64,000 bases of DNA, from assembly GCA_949752745.1 (NCBI GenBank), contig OX457027.1, positions 93,567,728 to 93,631,727 of the forward strand, written 5' to 3'. Position 1 is the stretch's first letter; every line of letters starts with the position of its first letter. The notes beneath the pieces were generated by a model. The model worked only from the letters and a program-made list of their open reading frames with translations. It had not been told where the DNA came from and did no database searches. The position numbers and the translations under genes were made by a program. Positions 1 through 12,609 of the stretch are shown here, one piece after another. This stretch comes from Protula sp. h YS-2021 (taxonomy: Eukaryota; Annelida; Polychaeta; Sabellida; Serpulidae).

Positions 1-285
1 GTGAACGAGCGAAAAAACGCGTAAGCTCTAAATGAAAATCTGCTTTATCATGTTCTTAATATTCTTCAGCAATTCGTTTTTGATAAAGTTATCAGTTTAA
101 TTAATATTTCTCTATTTAAATCCTAAGGATTTCACAATAAAGCATAATTACTAATTTATCTGATGGGATCTATAAAGTTAAACTCACTGTTTGTTCTTTT
201 TTTAATTTTTAAACTATTAAAATGTTACATTTCACAAGCTTGAAAAAATATTTTTTATGTAATTTTCGTATTAAAAAAGCATTAC

Positions 286-3168
<2,883 letters not shown>

Positions 3169-3479
3169 TCTACACGCCAGAAAGAATATAGGCGTAAAAT
3201 TTTATACGATGGTAAGAAGTGTCCAACATATTTTGTTTTGTGTGAGCTTATAAAAGACACTGGATACTATATATATATATATACATAGTGTCCCGATATA
3301 ACGCCTCCCGGCATAACGACTAGCGACATAAGGCTTCGTGACAAAACGCATCAAAATGTGAATTTATGTGTATTTTTAAATGTTTTAGTTCACGCTATTT
3401 GACGTAGGAAGATGAAATTTGGCTGAGTGATATAGAATGATGAGACGTTGCAAAATCCGCGATTTTTCTTTACCTTGAA

Positions 3480-5420
3480 CTTAAAGAACGATTCACCATT
3501 ATCTCACAAGTTAGAGCGATTTTGAACTCACATTCGGCGAAGTTGACCATTTTCTTGAAACAGGTTTAGATATAAAACCATTTTGAGCTTATTTTCCACT
3601 TTTGAGCCAAAAGACGTTACGTAAGAGGCAACTCTTGGCTTATTTTTGTCACTATGTAAGAGGTACCTGGGTGACCTTAACCACCTCAGTCATGTAAATC
3701 TAAAAAACCGGAAATCGACCATTATCTCGAAAACGGTTAGAGACAGAGCGATTTAAGCATGTTCTCGACCCTCCAGACTTATTTTTGGATCTTATGTAAG
3801 AAGTATCTCGGTGACCTTAATAACCTCGGCCATGGTCAAGGTCAAAAACCGGAAGTTGAACATTATCTCGAAAGTGGCTAGAACTAGAGGGGTTTGAGCA
3901 TATTTTCGACCCTTCAGGCCTAAAACACATAATGTAACAGGTACCTCTTGACCTGATCGGTTTTGGTCAGTATTGAAAACCGGAAGTTGACCACTATCTC
4001 GAAAACGGTTAGATATAGAGCTTTTTTTGTTAATTTCCGGCCCTTTCAGTCTAAAGTTCGTTAAGTCAGAGGTATCTCGGTGACCTTTACTTTATCTGTC
4101 ATTTTCAATGTCAAAAACTGGAAGTTGACCATTATCTTGAAAAAGTTTTAGACATAGAATTATTTTGAACTTATTTTCGACTTTTGAAGCAAAAAGACGC
4201 TATGTAAGAGGCAGCTCTGGGCTTATTTTCGTCCCAATGTAAGAGGTTCCTCGGTGACCTTGACTCCATTGGTCATGTCAATATAAAAACCGGAAGACGA
4301 CCGTTATCTCGAAAAGGATTAGAGACAGAGCGACTTTAGCTTGTTCTCGACCCTCTAGGCTTATTTTCGATCCTGTGTAAGAGGTATCTAAGTCACTTTG
4401 ATATCCTCGGTCATGGTTAAGGTCAAAACTGTAAGTTAAACATTATCTCGAAAACGTTCAGAGACACAGCGGTTTTGAGCTTAGTTTCGGCCCTTTGGCA
4501 ATAAAAACGTAAAAGTAAAAGGTATCTCAGTGACCTTGACCTCTCGAACATGTCATTGTAAAGAAAGCATGTTAACCATCATCTCGAAAATGGTTAGAGA
4601 TTCCACATGCGACCTTTGAGGCCAAAGACGTCACGTAAGTGGTACCTCGGTGATCTTGACCTCCTCGGTTAAATTTTGTATTAAAAACCGGAAGTGAACC
4701 ATTATCTCGAAAACGTTTTGAGACAGAGCGATTTTTAGCTTATTTTCGACTCTATAGGCCTCGGAGATGTTATGTAAGACGTACATCGGTGAAGTTGATC
4801 TCTTTGGTCATGGTCCAGGTCTAGAACCCGGAATTTGACCATTATCTCGAAAATGATTAGAGATAAAGCTATTTTGAGCTTATTTTCGACCCTTTGGACC
4901 TTACAGATGTTATGTAAGAAGTACCACGGCGACCTTGACTCCTCGGTCACGGTCAGGGTCATGGCTTGACCATCTCGAAAAAGTTCAGAAACAGAGCTAT
5001 TGTCAGGTTATTTTATACTCTTTTATGGTATAAGGGACGTTTCTTAAGAGGTACTTCACTGATCTTAACCTCCTCGGTCAAGGTCAAAGTAGAGCACCGA
5101 ACGTTGACCATTATCTCGGAACCGCTCAGAGATAAAGCTATTTTGAGCTTATTTTTGGTCCTTTGGGCCTTTAAGACGATAGGTAAGCAGTATATGGGTG
5201 ACTTTGACCTTCTTGGTCGTGGTCAAGGCCAAAAAACCGGAATTTGACCATTATCTCGAAAACGGTTGGCGATTTTAAGGTTATTTTTTACCATTCGCGC
5301 CCAAAAGACGTTGTGTTTTAGGTACTTCGGTGACCTTGGCCATCTCGGTGATGGTCAAGGTTAATAAGCAGAAGATGGCCATTATCTCGAAAACAGTGTA
5401 GAGATTTTGAGCTTATTTTC
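3480..5420. repeat. diverged satellite, about 14 copies of a roughly 120-225 bp unit (mostly 130-145)
   Basis: The phrase CCATTATCTCGAAAA recurs near 3494, 3719, 3861, 3992, 4129, 4300, 4440, 4578, 4698, 4839, 4970, 5108, 5247 and 5379. It is followed each time by variants of GAGCTTATTTTCGACC, GTAAGAGGTACCTCGGTGACC and CTCGGTCATGGTCAAGG. Copies are strongly diverged, so the array is old. No coding potential was seen. Confidence 0.9.
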
Positions 5421-5459
5421 GACTTCCCTACAAAACTGCCGACGCATAAACGACGTCGT

Positions 5460-6070
5460 TAATCTCTAAATTGCATCGGCAGCGTTGGCAGCGGATTTGA
5501 AACATCGTTTATACGTCGGATATACGGCGGAATATATACGCATTTTTAGAAACATCGTATATACATCGAAAATGAGTCGGAAAAAAGATGCCGATATTGC
5601 CAACGCGTATTATACGTATTTTTTAAACGTCTACAAAACATATATTTTTCTATGTATAAACGACGTCGGAAATACATCGGAAAAAAGATGCCGATATTGC
5701 AATCGTATATTATACGTATTATTTTATACGTCCATAAAACGCATATTTTCCTATATATAAACGACGTCGGAAATACATCGGAAAAAAGATGTCGATATTG
5801 CAATCGTACATTATACGTATTATTTTTTACGTCTATAAAACGCATATTTTCCAATGCATAAACGACGTCGGAAATACATAGGAAAAAAGATGTCGATATT
5901 GCAATCGTACATAATACGTATTATTTTATACGTTTCTAAAACGCATATTTTCCTATGTATAAACGACGTCAGAAATACATCGGAAAAAAGATGCCGAGAT
6001 TGCCAACGTGTATTTTACGTATTTTTATACTTATAATACACGCTTATTCGACGTCGGAAATTTATAGATT
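5460..6070. repeat. 102-105 bp minisatellite
   Basis: Five to six tandem copies of a unit containing AAACGACGTCGGAAATACAT, AAAAAAGATGCCGATATTGC and CGCATATTTTCC. The ORFs of about 60-100 aa on both strands here are repeat-derived. Related unit fragments reappear at 6430-6790 beyond a SINE-like insertion. Confidence 0.9.
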
Positions 6071-6284
6071 GACGTTTTGTAGGGGACATTATGAAGAATC
6101 AATAGTGGAGCATTATGAATATACTTGAAAATTATCATTTGCCTCAATATACTATCCCTCAGCAAACATAAATGAGGAAAAGACAATAAAAAAACTAAAT
6201 TTAAAAGCGCCAGCGGTAACAAAAAACGAAAATGTAAGAAGTACACTTTTTGGGACTAAATAGAAACATTAGACCTCTTAATTA

Positions 6285-6365
6285 CACCCCAGCCGCCGTG
6301 GAGTAGAGGTATGTTCCGCGCCTAGGATGCAAGAGGTCCACGGTTCAAACCAGAGTAAGTACTAG
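6285..6365 (+). repeat. tRNA-derived SINE-like sequence
   Basis: An A-box-like TGGAGTAGAGGTATG is followed about 40 nt later by a B-box-like CGGTTCAAACC. That is the internal RNA polymerase III promoter arrangement of tRNA-derived SINEs. It lies between two stretches of the same minisatellite family, as an insertion would. Confidence 0.45.
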
Positions 6366-6429
6366 TGTTCAGTTGTAATATATAAATGGTTGATAAGTGT
6401 TCAATGGGTCAGTTAAGGTTAGAAACAAT

Positions 6430-6800
6430 TTTTTTTCGAATGAGCACACGCATTTTTATACGTCTGAAAAACGCATATTTTCCGATAGTCACTTGGTCGG
6501 AAATGCGTTGGAAAACCTCGGAAATATGCATTTTATACGTATAAAAATCATCGGAAGTTCGTCGGAAATGCATCGGAATATAAACGTATAAACGACGTAT
6601 AACCGACGTATAGCCGACGGTTGGTAATACGTCGGATATGCGTCGAATATATGCATAAAACACTTCATCGGAAAATATGCGCATAAACGACTAATAAACG
6701 ATGAGCAAAACGGAAAAAATATGCGTATATCCGAGGTATTTTGCCGATATGGCCGACGCATTTTATATGCATCTCCGACGTCGAAGAATTTGTAGGGTTT
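6430..6800. repeat. dispersed copies related to the 102-bp minisatellite
   Basis: Repeated short motifs of the type CGGAAATGCGTCGGAA, CGACGTATAACCGACG and AAAACGCATATTTTCCG resemble the array at 5460-6070 but are less regular. Confidence 0.6.
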
Positions 6801-6944
6801 TGTAAGAGGCACCTTCATGACCTTGACCTCTTCGTTAATGGTCTATTCTGAACTTCACGAGTTCAGAATCATATTTTTTGCCCCAAGTGTAATTTTCGCT
6901 ACTCGGTATCGAATAGGGTCTAGTTTTATATTTGATTAATTTAT

Positions 6945-6950
6945 AATAAG
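6945..6950. repeat. left target-site duplication AATAAG
   Basis: AATAAG abuts the left terminus of the palindromic element and is repeated in direct orientation at 15083-15088 next to the right terminus. A 6-bp duplication is known for Maverick/Polinton insertions. Confidence 0.75.
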
Positions 6951-6982
6951 AGTAGGGTGAAAAGGACAGTTCTACCGCACTT

Positions 6983-7250
6983 TGTGACGTCATCATGTCT
7001 GGAAGTGACGTCATACTGTCTGGAAGTGACGTCATCATGTCTGGAAGTGACGTCATACTGTCTGGAAGTGACGTCATCATGTCTGGACCGGAAGTGCTGT
7101 CTAGACCGGAAGTGCTGTCTAGACCGGAAGTGTTGTCTAGACCGGAAGTGCTGTCTGGAGTGGAAGTGACGTCATCATGTCTGGACCGGAAGTGACATCA
7201 TGATGTCTGGACCGGAAGTGACGTCATGATGTCTGGACCGGAAGTCATGA
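6983..7250. repeat. left terminal array of TGACGTCA and GTCTGGAAGTG/GACCGGAAGTG units
   Basis: Alternating short repeats: the CRE octamer TGACGTCA followed by GTCTGGAAG, then several CTGTCTAGACCGGAAGTG units. CCGGAAGTG also matches the ETS-type consensus. This may be a transcription-factor or replication-factor binding platform near the terminus, which is inference. Mirrored at 14783-15050. Confidence 0.85.
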
Positions 7251-7547
7251 TAAGCGTTAGGATAGGCGCGACCATCTGTGACGTCATCATGGCGTCATAC
7301 TGAGATGATGCTGTCTGGAGCGAAAGTGGTTTGGCCGAGTCAATCAACATGAAGCCAATGAACTCCTGCTGTCAATCATCATGACGTCACTAGTCACGTG
7401 ACCTGTCAATCATCGGTCATGTGACCCTAACCCTAGCGAGACTTCCAGACCACTTTTTGACGTCATACTGACGTCCCTTCTACCATCTGTCTATCATACC
7501 TTCATAATACACATTCATAATACACTCTATGGTTTAGGGGTAGGCTG

Positions 7548-7632
7548 CCCATACCCGGGGCTCGAACCACCAACCTTCTGAGCATGGGTCCGACCAGGAG
7601 TCCCACGCTCTAACAACTGAGCTATTCCGGAC
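7548..7632 (-). repeat. tRNA-like (SINE-type) sequence in the left arm
   Basis: The minus strand contains the A-box-like TAGCTCAGTTGTTAGAGCG and B-box-like GGTTCGAGCCC. The T-stem pairs badly, so this is not a functional tRNA gene but a tRNA-derived sequence captured before the palindrome formed. Mirror copy at 14401-14485. Confidence 0.55.
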
Positions 7633-7953
7633 TGAACAAGAATGTATTGTGAAAACATGCCATGTAAGGCTATAATGCACGATAAATTTCAGACTGCACT
7701 CGTTCAGAGCGTGGGGGAAACCGATCGATAAAATTTCAGAGTGCACTCGTTCAGAGCGTGGGGAAAAAACCGATCGATAAAAATTTTTTAGAGTACACTC
7801 GTTCAGAGCGTGGGGAAAACGATGGTTCTGCCAAACTTGATGACGTCATACTGTCTGGAAGTGACGTCATACTGTCTGGAAGTGATGCCGGTTCTGCCAC
7901 ACTTGATGACGTCATACTGTCAATCATTGTGACATGAGGTGTCATAATGACGT

Positions 7954-9112
7954 CATAGTTACACCTTAGTAACGCCTTGGTTACGCCTTAGTTACCTTAG
8001 TTACGCCTTAGTTACGCCTTAGTTACGCCTTGGTTATGCCTTAGTTACGCCATAGTTACCTTAGTTACTCCTTAGTTACGCCTTAGTTACGCCTTAGTTA
8101 CCTTAGTTACGCCTTAGTTACGCCTTGGTTACAGTGGTTACACCTTAGTTACGCCTTAGTTACCTTAGTTACGCCTTGGTTACGCCTTAGTTACCTTAGT
8201 TACGCCTTAGTTACGCCTTAGTTACGCCTTAATTACCTTAGTTACGCCTTAGTTACCTTAGTTACTCCTTAGTTACGCCTTAGTTACGCCTTAGTTACCT
8301 TAGTTACGCCTTAGTTACGCCTTAATTACCTTAGTTACGCCTTAGTTACCTTAGTTACTCCTTAGTTACGCCTTAGTTACGCCTTTATTTCCTTAGTTAC
8401 GCCTTAGTTACGCCTTGATTTCCTTAGTTACGCCTTAGTTACGCCTTGGTTACAGTAGTTACACCTTAGTTACGCCTTAGTTACCTTAGTTACTCCTTAG
8501 TTACGCCTTTGTTACCTTAGTTACGCCTTAGTTACGCCTTAGTTACCTTAGTTACGCCTTAGTTACGCCTTAGTTACGCCTTAATTACCTTAGTTACGCC
8601 TTAGTTACCTTAGTTACTCCTTAGTTACGCCTTAGTTACGCCTTTATTTCCTTAGTTACGCCTTAGTTACGCCTTGATTTCCTTAGTTACGCCTTAGTTA
8701 CGCCTTGGTTACAGTAGTTACACCTTAGTTACGCCTTAGTTACCTAAGTTACTCCTTAATTACGCCTTAGTTACGCCTTAGTTACCTTGGTTACGCCTTA
8801 GTTACCTTAGTTACGCCTTAGTTACGCTTGGTTACACCTTAGTTACGCCTTAGTTACCTTAGTTACTCCTTAGTTACGCCTTAGTTACCTTAGTTACGCC
8901 TTGGTTACGCCTTAGTTACCTAAGTTACGCCTTAGTTACGCCTTGATTTCCTTAGTTACGCCTTAGTTACGCCTTAGTTACGCCTTAATTACCTTAGTTA
9001 CGCCTTAGTTACGCCTTAGTTACGCCTTAGTTACCTTAGTTACGCCTTAGTTACGCCTTAGTTGCGCCTTAGTTACATCTTGTTTGCGCCTTAGTTACCT
9101 TAGCTACGCAAA
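7954..9112. repeat. TTACGCCTTAG / TTACCTTAG array, left arm
   Basis: More than 1.1 kb of 11-bp TTACGCCTTAG units mixed with a 9-bp TTACCTTAG variant that lacks GC, and higher-order blocks. Mirrored at 12922-14079. The one arm-length difference sits in this array (CTAGGTAAC versus CTAAGGTAAC near 13513). Confidence 0.95.
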
Positions 9113-9424
9113 AACGAGATAACTTTTGTTGTAGTTGAGCGATTTGCATGAAAATTTTACCGTTTGATTCAGTTTTATATCTAGTTTTAACATTAAGTGA
9201 TCACAGGCTATTTACGCCGGTGGTTGTATGCATCATGGATTCACCTTAAAAGTTTTTAAACTTAAAAGTAAGATAACTTTCGTTATGGTTGACCGATTTG
9301 AATGAAAATTTCACCGTTGGATTCAGTTTGATGTCTTAGTTTTAAAGTAGTTTATGCATAGGTAGGTTGTTGGAATGGCGCGCGCCCACCATTTAAACAT
9401 GTGTTTGAATAAGTTTTACGTCAA

Positions 9425-9712
9425 ACTATTGTTCAACAAGTTGTTTAGCAATTGTACAACAATTGTTCAACAAGCTGTTGTTGAACATGTTCAACATGTT
9501 GTTGAACATGTTCAACATGTTCAACATGTTCAACAACATGTTCAACATGTTCAACATGTTCAACATGTTCAACATGTTCAACAACATGTTCAACAAGTTG
9601 AACATGTTCAACATGTTCAACATGTTGTTGCACAAGTTGAACATGTTCAACATGTTCAACTTGTTCAACAACATGCTGTTTAACAAATTGTTCAACAAGT
9701 TGTAGTTCAAGC
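9425..9712. repeat. self-complementary TTCAACATG array, left arm
   Basis: Dense GTTCAACAT and GTTGAACAT 9-mers, often meeting as TTCAACATGTTGAA. Each unit can pair with its neighbours, so the array is hairpin-prone within one arm. The 9-bp period leaves frames open on both strands, giving spurious VEHVQHV and LNMFNM ORFs. Confidence 0.95.
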
Positions 9713-9751
9713 AAAGAAAAAACAAGACATATGTTGAATAGGTTTATTAAT

Positions 9752-9837
9752 ACATTTAAATACACTTAAATACACTTAAATACATTTAACTACACTTAAA
9801 TACACTTAAATACACTTAAATACACTTAAATACATAC
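9752..9837. repeat. ACTTAAATAC array, left arm
   Basis: Eight or so 10-bp units ACTTAAATAC, lying downstream of the C2H2 gene. Mirrored at 12197-12282. Confidence 0.9.
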
Positions 9838-9884
9838 AGCTTAAATCTTTAACAATATTACAATATTTGTTGATCTACAAAGTC

Positions 9885-9890
9885 TTTATT
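9885..9890 (-). terminator. AATAAA polyadenylation signal, left copy
   Basis: AATAAA on the minus strand 22 nt after the stop codon of the left C2H2 gene. Confidence 0.7.
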
Positions 9891-9911
9891 ATAAAGTTTA
9901 GTCAAATAAGT

Positions 9912-10649
9912 CTATTTTTCTTCATCTGCTTCACTCTGTTCACTGGCATCCATATCACTTTTTTCGTCGCTGCTTTCATCTTCCTCCTCCTCATCTAGAA
10001 GCTCTTCAAAGAATGCATCGTTTCTTCTTATAGCCGCCTTTAGTGCCTTTGAATACTCGTAATGTTTTTCATCAACAAAGTAATTGAAGTCTTCTAAAAT
10101 GGTTTCATAATGTTCGTTTTGTTGTAGACGTTGGGCATATTTGAATAGTCTCATAAACAGTTGTTTAAGTCGACGCTTATAAATGGGTCGAAAGTCATCA
10201 CTTGCTATGTCACGCGCATCTTCAAGCCCTTGGTCTTCATATTCTGAAACCTTTTCTTGAAATTTGGTATCATATTCATCGTAGACTTCTTGAACCATAT
10301 CATACCAAACAGAGTCTGTTTCTGACTCACTTTCAGAGTCTGTTTCTGACTCACTTTCAGAGCTGCCGTCATTATCACCCTCAACACAATGTTCCATATG
10401 TTTGAACAAAGCTTCTTGACTGTTGTATAACGCACCACATTCTGTACAAGCATGTGCATTCTTTTCAGTCATGTTGACGCTTTGACTTTCCATAGAAGAC
10501 TCATCTAAAATTTCAGTGATAGGTGGTTTTACAGGGTTTTCCACATCTATCTCCAATTCTTCTTCTTCTGAAGTGTGAGCATTCTTTAAGTGCCTTTTAA
10601 GACTTTGTGGCCAATTGTAAGATTTCAAACAAATGTTGCATTTATACAT
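9912..10649 (-). CDS. acidic C2H2 zinc-finger protein, left copy (245 aa)
   Basis: Identical to the protein of 11385-12122 and transcribed in the opposite direction, toward the left terminus. It has two Cys/His fingers (Cys4-Cys7-His20-His25 and Cys68-Cys71-His84-His87, the latter followed by Cys88), a Ser/Glu/Asp repeat around residues 94-112, a charged helical region from about 113 to 215, and a very acidic tail. The start ATG lies 55 nt downstream of a TATATAA box and is followed after the stop by AATAAA, so it looks like a single-exon gene with its own promoter. It may be a DNA-binding regulator of the element; no enzyme motif is visible. Confidence 0.8.
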   Translation of the reverse strand: MYKCNICLKSYNWPQSLKRHLKNAHTSEEEELEIDVENPVKPPITEILDESSMESQSVNMTEKNAHACTECGALYNSQEALFKHMEHCVEGDNDGSSESESETDSESESETDSVWYDMVQEVYDEYDTKFQEKVSEYEDQGLEDARDIASDDFRPIYKRRLKQLFMRLFKYAQRLQQNEHYETILEDFNYFVDEKHYEYSKALKAAIRRNDAFFEELLDEEEEDESSDEKSDMDASEQSEADEEK

Positions 10650-10703
10650 CCTTTCGGTTCAACATGCACTTTTCAAATGATGAAAAAGCCTTTAAACATA
10701 GCC

Positions 10704-10710
10704 TTATATA
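10704..10710 (-). promoter_or_regulatory. TATA box of left C2H2 gene
   Basis: TATATAA on the minus strand, mirror of 11324-11330. A TTCATCATT initiator-like stretch follows about 25-30 nt downstream. Confidence 0.7.
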
Positions 10711-10775
10711 CAACTTGTTGAACAACATGTTGAACATGTTCAACATGTTGTTGAACATGTTGTTGAACATGTTGT
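10711..10775. repeat. promoter-proximal TTCAACATG array, left arm
   Basis: A short block of the same self-complementary 9-mers sits directly upstream of the TATA box. That places copies of the array on both sides of the gene. Confidence 0.85.
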
Positions 10776-10795
10776 CTATGCCTAGGGGAGTTTAA

Positions 10796-10872
10796 CGTCA
10801 TGACGTCATTATGACGTCATCATTATGACGTCATTATTACGTCATCATTATGACGTCATAATGACGTCATTG
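10796..10872. promoter_or_regulatory. cluster of TGACGTCA (CRE/ATF) octamers, left arm
   Basis: About six near-consecutive ATGACGTCAT palindromes lie about 85-160 bp upstream of the TATA box. TGACGTCA is the known CREB/ATF consensus. Host bZIP control of the gene is inference. Mirror at 11162-11238. Confidence 0.7.
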
Positions 10873-11004
10873 GAACAGGCGCATGCTTTGTCAAAAACTG
10901 ACTCAGCAGAATTTATTGCTGTTTGATATGGATGAAATGCATGTCTCACTCTTCCTTTTATGCTACTTAGATGTAATCAAAATATGGTGTGTAACTCGTC
11001 AAAA

Positions 11005-11029
11005 TCAGCAATTTTTACAAGTTTGGCAT
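11005..11029. other. 25-nt loop at the centre of the palindrome
   Basis: The only non-symmetric internal stretch. Flanked by GTAACTCGTCAAAA and TTTTGACGAGTTAC. The region from 10873 to 11161 around it has no ORF and acts as the shared divergent upstream region of the two gene copies. Confidence 0.9.
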
Positions 11030-11161
11030 TTTTGACGAGTTACACACCATATTTTGATTACATCTAAGTAGCATAAAAGGAAGAGTGAGACATGCATTTC
11101 ATCCATATCAAACAGCAATAAATTCTGCTGAGTCAGTTTTTGACAAAGCATGCGCCTGTTC

Positions 11162-11238
11162 CAATGACGTCATTATGACGTCATAATGATGACGTAATAA
11201 TGACGTCATAATGATGACGTCATAATGACGTCATGACG
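11162..11238. promoter_or_regulatory. cluster of TGACGTCA (CRE/ATF) octamers, right arm
   Basis: Mirror of 10796-10872, upstream of the right TATA box. Confidence 0.7.
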
Positions 11239-11258
11239 TTAAACTCCCCTAGGCATAG

Positions 11259-11323
11259 ACAACATGTTCAACAACATGTTCAACAACATGTTGAACATGT
11301 TCAACATGTTGTTCAACAAGTTG
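11259..11323. repeat. promoter-proximal TTCAACATG array, right arm
   Basis: Mirror of 10711-10775. It ends directly at the TATA box. Confidence 0.85.
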
Positions 11324-11330
11324 TATATAA
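11324..11330 (+). promoter_or_regulatory. TATA box of right C2H2 gene
   Basis: TATATAA 55 nt before the start codon. A TTCATCATT initiator-like sequence follows at about 11350. A short upstream ATG at 11369 opens a 7-codon reading frame that overlaps the main start and could damp translation. Confidence 0.7.
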
Positions 11331-11384
11331 GGCTATGTTTAAAGGCTTTTTCATCATTTGAAAAGTGCATGTTGAACCGAAAGG

Positions 11385-12122
11385 ATGTATAAATGCAACA
11401 TTTGTTTGAAATCTTACAATTGGCCACAAAGTCTTAAAAGGCACTTAAAGAATGCTCACACTTCAGAAGAAGAAGAATTGGAGATAGATGTGGAAAACCC
11501 TGTAAAACCACCTATCACTGAAATTTTAGATGAGTCTTCTATGGAAAGTCAAAGCGTCAACATGACTGAAAAGAATGCACATGCTTGTACAGAATGTGGT
11601 GCGTTATACAACAGTCAAGAAGCTTTGTTCAAACATATGGAACATTGTGTTGAGGGTGATAATGACGGCAGCTCTGAAAGTGAGTCAGAAACAGACTCTG
11701 AAAGTGAGTCAGAAACAGACTCTGTTTGGTATGATATGGTTCAAGAAGTCTACGATGAATATGATACCAAATTTCAAGAAAAGGTTTCAGAATATGAAGA
11801 CCAAGGGCTTGAAGATGCGCGTGACATAGCAAGTGATGACTTTCGACCCATTTATAAGCGTCGACTTAAACAACTGTTTATGAGACTATTCAAATATGCC
11901 CAACGTCTACAACAAAACGAACATTATGAAACCATTTTAGAAGACTTCAATTACTTTGTTGATGAAAAACATTACGAGTATTCAAAGGCACTAAAGGCGG
12001 CTATAAGAAGAAACGATGCATTCTTTGAAGAGCTTCTAGATGAGGAGGAGGAAGATGAAAGCAGCGACGAAAAAAGTGATATGGATGCCAGTGAACAGAG
12101 TGAAGCAGATGAAGAAAAATAG
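11385..12122 (+). CDS. acidic C2H2 zinc-finger protein, right copy (245 aa)
   Basis: Single-exon gene. The N-terminal finger YKCNICLKSYNWPQSLKRH (Cys4, Cys7, His20, His25) is classical C2H2. The second finger has Cys68, Cys71, His84, His87 and an extra Cys88. A duplicated SESESETD segment follows, then a charged, probably helical region (Trp113-Tyr-Asp to Glu-Glu-Leu-Leu near 214) and a terminal Asp/Glu/Ser run. The start has A at -3 and follows TATATAA by 55 nt. AATAAA lies at 12144-12149. I recall similar finger-plus-acidic-helical proteins among marine invertebrate predictions but cannot verify this. Possible roles are transcriptional control of the element or of the host by DNA binding plus an acidic activation region. 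No catalytic motif is present. Confidence 0.85.
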   Translation: MYKCNICLKSYNWPQSLKRHLKNAHTSEEEELEIDVENPVKPPITEILDESSMESQSVNMTEKNAHACTECGALYNSQEALFKHMEHCVEGDNDGSSESESETDSESESETDSVWYDMVQEVYDEYDTKFQEKVSEYEDQGLEDARDIASDDFRPIYKRRLKQLFMRLFKYAQRLQQNEHYETILEDFNYFVDEKHYEYSKALKAAIRRNDAFFEELLDEEEEDESSDEKSDMDASEQSEADEEK

Positions 12123-12143
12123 ACTTATTTGACTAAACTTTAT

Positions 12144-12149
12144 AATAAA
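12144..12149 (+). terminator. AATAAA polyadenylation signal, right copy
   Basis: AATAAA 22 nt after the stop codon, followed by a T/G-rich stretch. Confidence 0.75.
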
Positions 12150-12196
12150 GACTTTGTAGATCAACAAATATTGTAATATTGTTAAAGATTTAAGCT

Positions 12197-12282
12197 GTAT
12201 GTATTTAAGTGTATTTAAGTGTATTTAAGTGTATTTAAGTGTAGTTAAATGTATTTAAGTGTATTTAAGTGTATTTAAATGT
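12197..12282. repeat. GTATTTAAGT array, right arm
   Basis: Mirror of the ACTTAAATAC array at 9752-9837. Confidence 0.9.
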
Positions 12283-12321
12283 ATTAATAAACCTATTCAA
12301 CATATGTCTTGTTTTTTCTTT

Positions 12322-12609
12322 GCTTGAACTACAACTTGTTGAACAATTTGTTAAACAGCATGTTGTTGAACAAGTTGAACATGTTGAACATGTTCAACTT
12401 GTGCAACAACATGTTGAACATGTTGAACATGTTCAACTTGTTGAACATGTTGTTGAACATGTTGAACATGTTGAACATGTTGAACATGTTGAACATGTTG
12501 TTGAACATGTTGAACATGTTGAACATGTTCAACAACATGTTGAACATGTTCAACAACAGCTTGTTGAACAATTGTTGTACAATTGCTAAACAACTTGTTG
12601 AACAATAGT
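12322..12609. repeat. self-complementary TTCAACATG array, right arm
   Basis: Mirror of 9425-9712. Confidence 0.95.

Larger units (their letters stand above)
6951..11004 (+). repeat. left arm of the giant inverted repeat (about 4,054 bp)
   Basis: Reverse complement of 11030-15082. All translated ORFs in the two arms are identical in the stretches I compared, including the whole 245-aa gene, which implies recent formation or continuing gene conversion. Confidence 0.95.

Noticed and set aside
7954..9112. CRISPR-like array
   Set aside because: Contiguous tandem repeats without unique spacers in a eukaryotic genome.
9375..9765. ORFs encoding VEHVQHV and LNMFNM repeats on both strands (also 12269-12659)
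   Set aside because: Produced by the 9-bp TTCAACATG array, whose period keeps several frames open on both strands.
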